Origin: CAYUKK01 sp964445305
GTDB taxonomy: Bacteria > Acidobacteriota > Aminicenantia > Aminicenantales > UBA8522
Direction of reading: 5' to 3'
NCBI GenBank assembly: GCA_964445305.1
Contig: CAYUKK010000136.1
Span: 1-23,028, forward strand
Length of the DNA stretch: 23,028 bases
Below, piece by piece: positions 1 to 6,602 of the stretch; the first letter of the stretch is position 1; each line of letters starts with the position of its first letter. The position numbers were made by a program, and so were the translations under genes. A model generated the notes under the pieces. That model was not told the DNA's origin, ran no database searches, and saw only the letters and a program-made list of their open reading frames with translations.

Positions 1-260
1 GCTTCGACGTAGGTTTTATCCTTGTGGTTGATGAGCCACATGAGCTTCCGCGTCATGTCGACGATGCTGGACATTTCTGAGCTTGAGAAGGCCAGTTTGT
101 CCTCGGCGATCCACTGCTCCGTGGTTTCGTCCTTAGCTGGCTGGCTCTGGCCCATAATAGCAAACGCATCCGTGTGCGTCCTGCTCTTGACATAGATGTC
201 GGCACTGGCAGCAGCAGCCACGAGAAGAACAGCACTCAAAACAAAAAATGCTTTTTTCAA
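1..260 (-). CDS. exported protein of unknown function, N-terminal part (DUF4412-like?)
   Basis: Partial gene running off the left edge; 86 codons are visible. The start is a TTG at 260, chosen because AAGGAGG lies 5-6 bases upstream and no in-frame ATG fits as well. The first ~22 residues are a classic Sec signal peptide: KK, then a hydrophobic stretch rich in V, L and A, ending in an Ala-X-Ala-type site before DIYVKSR. The mature part continues with THTDAFAIMG, EQWIAEDKLAF and LMWLINHKDKTYVE. That pattern of a short secreted beta-rich protein with a 'memory of bound Trp/Lys' repeat reminds me of DUF4412-type periplasmic proteins, but this family call is from memory and weak. A near-consensus promoter lies 47 bases upstream. 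No partner gene is visible on this side, so no function is proposed. Confidence 0.7.
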   Translation of the reverse strand, partial: MKKAFFVLSAVLLVAAAASADIYVKSRTHTDAFAIMGQSQPAKDETTEQWIAEDKLAFSSSEMSSIVDMTRKLMWLINHKDKTYVE

Positions 261-306
261 AATATCCTCCTTTTCGGGTTTTTGGTCAAAGAGCCTGCTC
301 GGCGTG

Positions 307-335
307 ATTATAAGAGAAACCTCCGAACAAATCAA
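307..335 (-). promoter_or_regulatory. sigma70-type promoter for the exported protein at 1-260
   Basis: On the minus strand, TTGATT (330-335) and a perfect TATAAT (307-312) are separated by exactly 17 bases. Transcription would start near 300, giving a leader of about 40 bases that contains the AAGGAGG site before the TTG start. Repeat copy A begins only about 14 bases upstream of the -35 element. Confidence 0.65.
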
Positions 336-348
336 ATAGACTATGTAT

Positions 349-580
349 CCCAGGATTGCCGATAGAATCACCCGGCGGGTCCGGGTCGCGGTTCACCCCC
401 GGCCAGGCTCGGGTTTGGGATTCCGAAGCACGCTCGTTTCCCCAGCGAGGAAACTCGCTCCGACTCAGCCTTCGCTCTTCTCTCGCTTCGCTCAAAAAAC
501 CATGCCCGCTCAGGCTTCGACGGGCTTCCTCACCCAAGCTCCTCGCCTGTTTCCCTTGGCATCAAACGCTCGGGTCGGCG
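349..580. repeat. dispersed non-coding repeat, copy A (long form)
   Basis: This stretch aligns with 7828-7968. Shared blocks are the GATTGCCGATAGAATCACCCG end (351-374, minor mismatches), the GGTTCACCCCCGGCCAGGCT block, and the CTCGCCTGTTTCCC..ATCAAACGC block near 541-570. Copy A carries about 90 extra bases in the middle (roughly 445-538), which include a perfect 6-bp stem with a GAAA loop (AGCGAG-GAAA-CTCGCT, 444-459). Both copies contain an 11-base palindrome, ACCCG-N-CGGGT (370-380 here). Open frames across it do not match between copies and have no ribosome binding site, so I treat it as non-coding. It could be a regulatory or transcription-stopping element, or a small mobile repeat. Confidence 0.7.
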
Positions 581-600
581 TTCCGAGACGCTATGGAAAG

Positions 601-660
601 CTCTGTTTTTTATATATTAACCACCCCTACCCCTCCTAGGGAATTAGGAGGGGAACAGAG
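601..660. repeat. nested inverted repeat in the intergenic region
   Basis: A perfect 9-bp inverted repeat CCCCTCCTA (630-638) / TAGGAGGGG (645-653) with a 6-base loop is enclosed by a second perfect pair CTCTGTT (601-607) / AACAGAG (654-660). The left side has a 22-base A/T-rich bulge between the two stems. There is no U-tract immediately after the stem on either strand, so it is not a standard intrinsic terminator. Confidence 0.6.
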
Positions 661-928
661 GTCAGCGTCTCGGGTAAGGTCGGCCCCCGAACCACGCCAC
701 CCCTCGGGTGCACTCGCTATCGTGATAATTTGCTACAAGATTAAGCACTTTCGTTTGATGATAATTCTCTATTGGCAATTTTGGGACAATTGACGGTGCG
801 GCAAAACAGGTGGGGAATCTGGCCGAGCGGCCTGGAGCGTTTTTCTAGATGCATTCTCAGCTTATCGATCAACGATGGGTATCTTCCAGGACTTGAAATG
901 GGGCGCGTTCTTGTTTATGGTGAAGAAA
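661..928. other. intergenic remainder before the DUF4416 gene
   Basis: No gene is supported here. The stretch is A/T-rich between about 720 and 790, which may hold the promoter of the DUF4416 gene: TTGACG at 790-795 is a good -35 element, but the -10 position 17 bases on (GGGAAT) is poor. A TGGCCGAGCGG sequence near 819 resembles the D-arm of tRNA-Leu/Ser, but no tRNA can be folded around it. Confidence 0.4.
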
Positions 929-1477
929 ATGGCTCAGCCCAAGGTCTTCTTGCCGGCCAAGCTCGTCTGCGGCATCATTGCCTCGAACGAGGCTCATTTC
1001 GAGAAAGCCGAGGAGGAGCTCGTGGTTCTCTACGGCCCCGTCGACTTGAAAAGCCCCCTTTTTGCGTTTGACATCACTCGTTACTATGAGGCCGAAATGG
1101 GAGCTTGCCTCGGCCGGCGCTTTCTGAGCTTCGAGAAATTGGTTTCGCCCGAAAGACTGAGTGACATCAAGCTCGAAACGAATTCTCTCGAGCGAAAGCT
1201 CGCTCTGGCTTTTGGAGCACCCTCCCGCCCGGTCAACCTGGACCCGGGCATTCTCAGACCATCCAGCTTGATCATGGCCACGGCCAAGGACTTTTCCCAT
1301 CGCGTCCCCCTTGCCCACGGCATCTATGCGCACCTCGAGTTACTCTTTGTCAAGAATGCTGTCAAGGTCCTCGATTGGACCTACCCCGATTTCCGGCAGG
1401 AAGGCTATCAAGCTTTTTTCCTCCAGGCGCGACGCCTTCTCTTACGGCAGCTCAAATCCTTGCCCCCACGGAGCTAA
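929..1477 (+). CDS. DUF4416 family protein
   Basis: About 182 residues, the normal size of this family. Recognised from family-typical segments: YGPVDLKSPLFAFDITRYYEAEMG, then RRFLSFEKLVSPE with LSDIKLETN, VNLDPGIL, MATAKDFSHRVPLAHGIYAHLEL, and WTYPDFR near the C-terminus. The conserved YGPID/FDFTxYY, NxDPG and WTYPDYR elements are hallmarks of DUF4416, whose function is unknown; there is no signal peptide or membrane segment. Start: ATG 929 fits the usual 'M-(x)-P-K/x-KL' beginning and has a weak GGTGAAG before it. ATG at 917 and at 875 are in frame and cannot be excluded. The stop codon TAA shares bases with the TAG of the convergent operon, so the two transcription units collide end to end with no terminator between them. 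Confidence 0.85.
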   Translation: MAQPKVFLPAKLVCGIIASNEAHFEKAEEELVVLYGPVDLKSPLFAFDITRYYEAEMGACLGRRFLSFEKLVSPERLSDIKLETNSLERKLALAFGAPSRPVNLDPGILRPSSLIMATAKDFSHRVPLAHGIYAHLELLFVKNAVKVLDWTYPDFRQEGYQAFFLQARRLLLRQLKSLPPRS

Positions 1478-2274
1478 GCGGAAGGTTTCCGGAGTTGGCG
1501 ATGGAAACGAAGGTAGTTTTTTAACGACGGGTCGTGGCCAAGCAAAGCCGCGGCAGCGTGGTGAGCCGCCAGGAGTTCGGTATCGAGGGGGTCGCAGATG
1601 GCTGCATCCAGCCCGGACTTCATAGCCAAGACAAGAAGGGTCCGGTTGAGAAGCCGCCTTTGGGGAAGCCCAAAAGAGATATTGCTCAGCCCGGCGACCG
1701 TCTTGACGCGGGGCAGGCGGAGCTTGAGCTTCTCCAAGGAGGAAAGAAAGAGGACAGCTGCTTCGGCATCCACCCCCATGGGGCGGACCAGGGGGTCGAC
1801 AAAAATATCCTCCTCGGCGAGTCCTTGGCGAAGGAGCATCTCGACCATCCGTTCGGCGATGAGCACAGCTCTGTCCGCTTCTCGCGGCATCCCTTCATCA
1901 TCGAGGCAGAGAACGATGACCCGTGGCTTGGAGACCTGAATAAGAGGGAGCAGGCCACGGATTCTCGAGGCCTCAGCCGTTAGCGAGTTGAGAAGCGGAC
2001 GGCCCTTATGGAGCCGGAGGGCTTCTTCCATGGCCAGCGCTTCCGGTGTGTCCAGGGAAAGAGGAATGTTGATATTTTCTTGAAGAAGCGGGATAGCCCA
2101 GCGCAGGGCCTCCACCTCTTTTTCCATCAGCGCCGAAGCATTGAGGTCGATGTAGGCGGCCCCTGCTTCTTCCTGCAGCCGCGCCTGATGAATCAAGTAA
2201 TTTGCGTCTCTGGCGACAAGAGCCCGGCGAACCTCCGGTCGGCTCGAGTTCAGACGCTCACCGATGAGAATCAT
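1474..2274 (-). CDS. pterin-binding methyltransferase domain protein (MetH folate-binding module-like)
   Basis: 266 residues forming a single pterin-binding TIM barrel, as in dihydropteroate synthase, methyltetrahydrofolate:corrinoid methyltransferases and the second module of MetH. Visible marks are the N-terminal IGERLNSS (the GERxN of the family), AAYIDLNASALMEKE (usually GAxxLDVN), IPLSLDTPEALAMEEAL, PLLNSLTAEASR, FVDPLVRPMGVD and VAGLSNISFGLPQR (GxSNxSFGLP motif). It would present methyl-tetrahydrofolate to a corrinoid. Its ATG overlaps the stop of the homocysteine methyltransferase gene by four bases (ATGA), so the two are translationally coupled and probably work together as a split methionine synthase. 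There is no cobalamin-binding or reactivation domain in either protein. The stop TAG overlaps the opposite gene's TAA. Confidence 0.85.
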   Translation of the reverse strand: MILIGERLNSSRPEVRRALVARDANYLIHQARLQEEAGAAYIDLNASALMEKEVEALRWAIPLLQENINIPLSLDTPEALAMEEALRLHKGRPLLNSLTAEASRIRGLLPLIQVSKPRVIVLCLDDEGMPREADRAVLIAERMVEMLLRQGLAEEDIFVDPLVRPMGVDAEAAVLFLSSLEKLKLRLPRVKTVAGLSNISFGLPQRRLLNRTLLVLAMKSGLDAAICDPLDTELLAAHHAAAALLGHDPSLKNYLRFHRQLRKPSA

Positions 2275-3152
2275 CGAGCTTTGACCATCCCGGCCATCCG
2301 CCGGATGTAATCGGGGTTGGTACCACAACAACCGCCAACGATGTTAGCCCCTCGGGCAAGGATTTCCGGGATATGGCGAGCGAAGTCATCGACGCTCTGG
2401 CTGTATATCAATGTATCACCCTCGCCTACGAGAGGCTGGCCCGCATTGGGCTGGGCAATGACAGGCAGCTCCGTCTGCTTTCTGATTTCACCGATGAGGT
2501 CGACCATCTCGTGACTGTCCAGGGTGCAATTGGCGCCAACGGCCCGGGCGCCGTTGGCCCCAAGTGTTGCTATACACTCCTTAACGCTATTGCCCATGAT
2601 TGTAAAATAGCCGCGCGGCGTTCGGCTGAAGGTCATCGTCACGAAAACGGGGAGGGTGCTGACCCTTTTTGCAGCCCGAAGCGCGCACAGGGCTTCCCGG
2701 ATATCATACATCGTCTCGATGAGGAGAAAGTCGACCCGGCCGGCGCTCAGCGCCTCAGCCTGAACGGCAAAAGCCTCCTCAAAATCGCGTTCCTCGTATT
2801 CTCCTTGTGGCCGAAGGAATTTGCCCGTCGGGCCGATGCTGCCGCCAACAAAATGACCCGGTCCTTTCATCGACACAGCCAGCCGGGCCGCCGCGAAGTT
2901 AAGCTCATAGCATCTTTCTTCGAGGCCGGAGGCGGCAAGTTTGATTCTGTTTCCACCAAAAGAATTGGTCAGGACAGCGTCAGAGCCAGCCAGAAAATAC
3001 CGGCCATGGACTTCTCTAACTACCTCAGGCCTATCCACGTTCCATAGCTCCGGGCACCCGCCCCGGGGCAACCCCGCTCGGAGAAGCTCTGTCCCCATAG
3101 CGCCGTCGAGCAAAATGGGCCGCGTTTTCAGGACCTCCCAGAATTCGTTCAT
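2271..3152 (-). CDS. homocysteine S-methyltransferase domain protein (MetH N-terminal module-like)
   Basis: 293 residues, one homocysteine-binding barrel. Evidence: ILLDGAMGTELL near the N-terminus (family LDGAMGT), ANLTNSFGGN-like VLTNSFGGNRIKL, GSIGPTGKFL, DFLLIETMYDIREA, GANCTLDSHEM with Cys209, and NIVGGCCGTNPDYI with Cys275 and Cys276. Those three cysteines are the zinc ligands that activate homocysteine in MetH and betaine-homocysteine methyltransferase. The start at 3152 is one base after the stop of the cysteine desulfurase gene (TAG-G-ATG); a longer in-frame start would overlap that gene by 80 bases and adds non-conserved residues. The downstream gene overlaps by ATGA. Together they equal the first two modules of methionine synthase, split in two. 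Confidence 0.9.
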   Translation of the reverse strand: MNEFWEVLKTRPILLDGAMGTELLRAGLPRGGCPELWNVDRPEVVREVHGRYFLAGSDAVLTNSFGGNRIKLAASGLEERCYELNFAAARLAVSMKGPGHFVGGSIGPTGKFLRPQGEYEERDFEEAFAVQAEALSAGRVDFLLIETMYDIREALCALRAAKRVSTLPVFVTMTFSRTPRGYFTIMGNSVKECIATLGANGARAVGANCTLDSHEMVDLIGEIRKQTELPVIAQPNAGQPLVGEGDTLIYSQSVDDFARHIPEILARGANIVGGCCGTNPDYIRRMAGMVKAR

Positions 3153-3153
3153 C

Positions 3154-4326
3154 CTACGCTTCCGGCTCCCAGGCAGAAATCTGACGGAGCTTCTCGATGA
3201 TCTCGGGCAACTCTTGGAGAACGAACCGGACATCCTCGTCGCTGTTGAAACGGCCGAGCGACATCCGGATGGAGGAGCGCGCGATTTCGGGCCTCAGGCC
3301 GATGGAAAGAAGCACATGGGAGACTTCCTCGGATTCTTCACTGCAAGCCGACCCAGTCGAAACGCAAATGCCCTTTGTGGCTAAGGCAAGCAGGATGGCC
3401 TCCGCCTCGAGTCCAAGGAAAGAAAAGTTGAGGGTGTTGGGGACCCGGTTATGCGGATGGCCGTTGAACTTAACCTTCGGGATTTTCTCCTCGATACCCT
3501 TTTTCAGGCTTTCGGCGAGGCGTTGGATGCGCTCCTTGTCCTTCTTTCCTCGCTCGAGAAGCAAGCGAGCCGCCTCTCCGAAGCCGACGATGCCGATCGT
3601 ATTTTCGGTGCCGGCGCGGAGGCCCTTTTCTTGATGACCCCCGTGGATAAACGGGCAGATGTCGATGCCGCGACGAACATAGAGCGCCCCCACGCCCTTG
3701 GGACCGTAAACTTTATGCGCCGAGACAGAGAGCAGGTCGACGCCCAGCTTGTCGACGGTAAAATCGAGCTTGCCCAGAGTCTGAACGGCATCCGTGTGGA
3801 CGAGCACACCGCGCTCATGGGCAATGTTGACGATCTCCTCGATGGGCTGGATGGTCCCGATCTCGTTATTGGCGTGCATGATGGAGATGATGGCCGTGTG
3901 CGGCGAAAGGGCGTCCCGGATGAAGTCGACGTCAACGGTGCCGTATTCATCCACCGGCGCATAGCGGACCCGGAAGCCCTTCTTCTCCAAATAATTGCCG
4001 ACCCGGAGCACAGCCGGATGCTCGATGGCGGAAGTGATGATTTCCTTCTTCTCCGGGTACCGGTCTAAGATGCCCAGGATGGCAAAATTGTCTGCCTCTG
4101 TCCCTGAACCGGTGAAGATGATTTCGGAGCGGTGAGCGCCGAGAGCTTTGGCCACCCATTCCCGAGCCTCGTTGATGATGTCCTTGACGGCCCGACCAAG
4201 GGGATAGAGGGACGAAGGGTTGCCAAAATGTTCCCGAAGGAACCAGCACATCTTGTCGGCGACGGCAGGATCAAGGGGCGTCGTCGCGTTATTGTCGAGG
4301 TAGACGATCGGCATCTCTTTATTCAT
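3154..4326 (-). CDS. nifS: cysteine desulfurase, NifS/IscS family
   Basis: 390 residues; a pyridoxal-phosphate enzyme that removes sulfur from L-cysteine as a persulfide. Seen in order: YLDNNATTPLDPAV at the N-terminus, FTGSGTEADNFAI, SAIEHPAVL, MHANNEIGTIQPI, HTDAVQTLGK, SVSAHKVYGPKG with the PLP lysine (Lys205), FIHGGHQEKGLRAGTEN, and the mobile-loop STGSACSEES with the catalytic Cys328. Length and motifs are those of a complete enzyme. The ATG at 4326 overlaps the DUF1015 gene by 8 bases; ATG 4314 (MPIVYLD..) is an equally possible start, and neither has a strong ribosome site. Upstream serine genes and downstream methionine-type genes suggest sulfur handling tied to amino-acid metabolism. 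No iscU- or nifU-like scaffold gene is visible nearby. Confidence 0.95.
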   Translation of the reverse strand: MNKEMPIVYLDNNATTPLDPAVADKMCWFLREHFGNPSSLYPLGRAVKDIINEAREWVAKALGAHRSEIIFTGSGTEADNFAILGILDRYPEKKEIITSAIEHPAVLRVGNYLEKKGFRVRYAPVDEYGTVDVDFIRDALSPHTAIISIMHANNEIGTIQPIEEIVNIAHERGVLVHTDAVQTLGKLDFTVDKLGVDLLSVSAHKVYGPKGVGALYVRRGIDICPFIHGGHQEKGLRAGTENTIGIVGFGEAARLLLERGKKDKERIQRLAESLKKGIEEKIPKVKFNGHPHNRVPNTLNFSFLGLEAEAILLALATKGICVSTGSACSEESEEVSHVLLSIGLRPEIARSSIRMSLGRFNSDEDVRFVLQELPEIIEKLRQISAWEPEA

Positions 4327-5644
4327 CGAGGGGGTTGAGGATGAGGCCGGACTTGAGCTTGGGGAAAAAGTCTGTCGATTTATGGGGCATAAGCTCCCCT
4401 TTCTCGACGACCTTCCGGATCTCAATCATGGCGCAAGGCTTGAGAAGAAATATCATCTGCCATTCGCCAGCCGCGACGAGGCTAATCCCTTCCTCCAGCT
4501 TTCGTATATAGGAAACGCATTCCTCCTGGATGAACGGCCGGCTGGAGAAGCGGCCAAGCTGGTCGATGATGAGGGAGTGAAGGATGGCCACATCCAGCCT
4601 TCTCCATTCGGGAGACTTGTCTGGCTCGCCAAGCCGGTCGAGGATAGCCTCGCTCCTGAGTTGGAGGAAGAACCACTTCTTGAATCCAGAGACGAACACA
4701 GCAAAAGTGTGCTGGCCTTGATTGACCCTGTTCTTAGCTTTCCCTAACGGGGTAGGGTCGTTGGCATCGGGCCAGGCCAGTTCATCGATGGCAAAGGCCG
4801 AGGAGAAGAAGTTCTTGAAATCTTCCTCGTTAAGCTTATCCAGTCCCTTGATAAGACGGTAGGTGGGAAGGATGACGAGGCCAGGGTCGTCGAGGTCGAA
4901 AAGAGTCATCATGACGAAGTTAAACGGCTCATCGCCTCGGACATGACCGAGCTGGGCGGCCATTTCCCGTTGAAAATTGAGCGAGGTTTCGTAGCGGTGG
5001 TGGCCATCGGCGATGATGAGCCCTTTATCCGCCATCGCTTCCTGGATTCTCCGGATATCTTCCTCCCGCTCGATGCCAAGGAGGCGATGACGGAATCCTT
5101 CTTCATCCCGAACATCAGCCAGCTCTTGACTTTTCTCCATGGCTTGGCGAATGGCCTGGCTCACCTTTTTCTCGTCATCGGTGTAGAGGAGAAAAATCTG
5201 CTCCGTGTTGGTGAGGGTCGCCCGCAGAAGACGCAACCTGTCTTCTTTGGGCTTGGGAAACGTTTTTTCGTGCGGCAGAACCCGTTTCGACCCGAAATCC
5301 TCCAGCCGGACGCGAGCGATGAGACCGAGGCGCTTTTTCCTCTGGCTATTGACTTCAAACTCCTGGTCGTAGAAATAGAGCGATTTCTTATCCTCACGGA
5401 CGAAGATACCTTTTTCTTGCCAGGCTTTGAGATAAAGGTCGGCTCGTTTGTACTTGTCCTTCTCCGGATGCTCGGGGTCATCGTCTTTTCCCAGGATGAT
5501 GCGGACGATGTTATAGGGATTCCGGCGATAATAATCTTCCTGCATGGCTGGAGTGATGCGGTCATAGGGTTCGGTGATGACCTCCTCCAGCCGGACCTGG
5601 CTCGGGTTGTATCTTAACCCTCGAAAAGGTTGTATGTCAGCCAT
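4319..5644 (-). CDS. DUF1015 family protein, possible ParB/serine-kinase-like enzyme
   Basis: 441 residues, full length for DUF1015. Family marks are the N-terminal IQPFRGLRYNP, EPYDRITPAMQEDYYRRNPYNIVRI, a middle KSLYFYDQEF, KRVLPHEKT, and IIADGHHRYETSLNF (Asp213 to Arg217 in DGHHR), then FNFVMMTLFDLDDPGLVILPTYRLI. The DGHHR motif resembles the nucleotide site of ParB-like proteins, a fold that includes the archaeal free-serine kinase SerK. Genes of this family are often found beside serA and a class V aminotransferase, as here. A role as a serine kinase feeding O-phosphoserine into cysteine synthesis is my inference, not shown. Start: AAAGGAA lies about seven bases before the ATG. It follows serA by 52 bases. 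Confidence 0.9.
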   Translation of the reverse strand: MADIQPFRGLRYNPSQVRLEEVITEPYDRITPAMQEDYYRRNPYNIVRIILGKDDDPEHPEKDKYKRADLYLKAWQEKGIFVREDKKSLYFYDQEFEVNSQRKKRLGLIARVRLEDFGSKRVLPHEKTFPKPKEDRLRLLRATLTNTEQIFLLYTDDEKKVSQAIRQAMEKSQELADVRDEEGFRHRLLGIEREEDIRRIQEAMADKGLIIADGHHRYETSLNFQREMAAQLGHVRGDEPFNFVMMTLFDLDDPGLVILPTYRLIKGLDKLNEEDFKNFFSSAFAIDELAWPDANDPTPLGKAKNRVNQGQHTFAVFVSGFKKWFFLQLRSEAILDRLGEPDKSPEWRRLDVAILHSLIIDQLGRFSSRPFIQEECVSYIRKLEEGISLVAAGEWQMIFLLKPCAMIEIRKVVEKGELMPHKSTDFFPKLKSGLILNPLDE

Positions 5645-5696
5645 TCTTCGTTCCTTTCCTCGCTTTCCGTCAGGGCTCTTTTTTGTCCTTCTGGGC

Positions 5697-6602
5697 TTAC
5701 CCTAACTTTTCGGCGAGAATCTTGACGACCTCAAGGCCAGCCCGCTTCTGGCCTTCCTCGGCCGCCGCCCCGATATGGGGTGTCGCGATGACATTGGGGT
5801 GGTCGATGAGCGAAAAATCCGTCGGCGGCTCTTTCTCGAAAACGTCGAGCGCCGCTGCTCTGACCTTCCCTGAGTTGAGGGCCTCAAGGAGCGCGGCTTC
5901 GTCAACGATGCCACCGCGAGCGGCATTGATCAGGACGACCCCGTTCTTCATCCTCTCGAACTCCGCTCGGCCGATCATATGATGAGAGTCCTTGGTCAAG
6001 GGGAGATGGAGGGAAATGATGTCCGCATTGGCCAGAAGTTCATCGAGGGAAACTTGGCGGATGTCGAGGTCCGTGTCAACAGGAATAATATCGTAGGCAA
6101 TGACTTTCATCCCGAAAGCCAAGGCCCGCCTGGCCACCTCCCGCCCAATCCGGCCCAAACCAATGAGGCCGAGCGTCTTCCCGAAAAGCTCTGTCCCGGA
6201 AAGTGCTTTTTTCTCCCACTTGTGCTCTTTCATCGACAGGTTGGCTCGGCCGTGCTGTCGGACCGCTGCGAGCATGAGACCGAAGGTATGCTCGGCCACG
6301 GAGATGGATGTGGCGGCCGGCGTGTTGGCCACCTCTATGCCTTTTTCTTTGGCCGCTTGGCAATCAATATTGTCAAGGCCAATGCCCGCCCGAACGATGA
6401 GCTTCAGGTCTGTGGCTGCCTCAATAACTTTACGCGTAATCTTGGTGGCGCTGCGGACGACGACCGCTTGGAAACCCGGAATGGTCCGGACAAGCTCGGC
6501 TTCGTCCATGCCCGTCTTCAGGGTAACCTCGAATTGGGGCATGGCTTTGAGTTTGTCCAGGGCCTCCTTGTCCAGAGAATCGGCTAACAATATTTTTTTC
6601 AT
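5697..6602 (-). CDS. serA: D-3-phosphoglycerate dehydrogenase (short form)
   Basis: 301 residues; a D-2-hydroxyacid dehydrogenase that oxidises 3-phosphoglycerate to 3-phosphohydroxypyruvate, the first step of serine synthesis. Seen: the VVRSATKIT substrate loop, RAGIGLDNID, ANTPAATSISVAEHT, the Rossmann motif GLGRIGREVARR near residue 150, and the catalytic set Arg229 (NAARGG), Glu258 (FEKEP) and His276 (TPHIGA). It ends right after the barrel with no C-terminal ACT or ASB domain, so it is the short, serine-insensitive form. The ATG overlaps the aminotransferase stop by four bases (ATGA), so both are made together. A glyoxylate or hydroxypyruvate reductase is the main alternative, but the RSAT..AGIGLDNID pattern and context favour SerA. 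Confidence 0.9.
   Translation of the reverse strand: MKKILLADSLDKEALDKLKAMPQFEVTLKTGMDEAELVRTIPGFQAVVVRSATKITRKVIEAATDLKLIVRAGIGLDNIDCQAAKEKGIEVANTPAATSISVAEHTFGLMLAAVRQHGRANLSMKEHKWEKKALSGTELFGKTLGLIGLGRIGREVARRALAFGMKVIAYDIIPVDTDLDIRQVSLDELLANADIISLHLPLTKDSHHMIGRAEFERMKNGVVLINAARGGIVDEAALLEALNSGKVRAAALDVFEKEPPTDFSLIDHPNVIATPHIGAAAEEGQKRAGLEVVKILAEKLG

Noticed and set aside
356..793. Frame of 145 codons covering repeat copy A
   Set aside because: The reading is not kept in copy B, there is no ribosome site, and composition is repeat-like.
819..865. TGGCCGAGCGG, like the D-arm of tRNA-Leu or tRNA-Ser
   Set aside because: No matching acceptor stem, anticodon arm or GGTTCGA-type T-arm follows within tRNA length.
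2373..3047. Antisense frame of 224 codons inside the homocysteine methyltransferase gene
   Set aside because: No motifs, and the opposite strand is clearly the real gene with its zinc cysteines.
4943..5617. Antisense frame of 224 codons inside the DUF1015 gene
   Set aside because: It covers the conserved DUF1015 segments on the other strand and has no start signal of its own.
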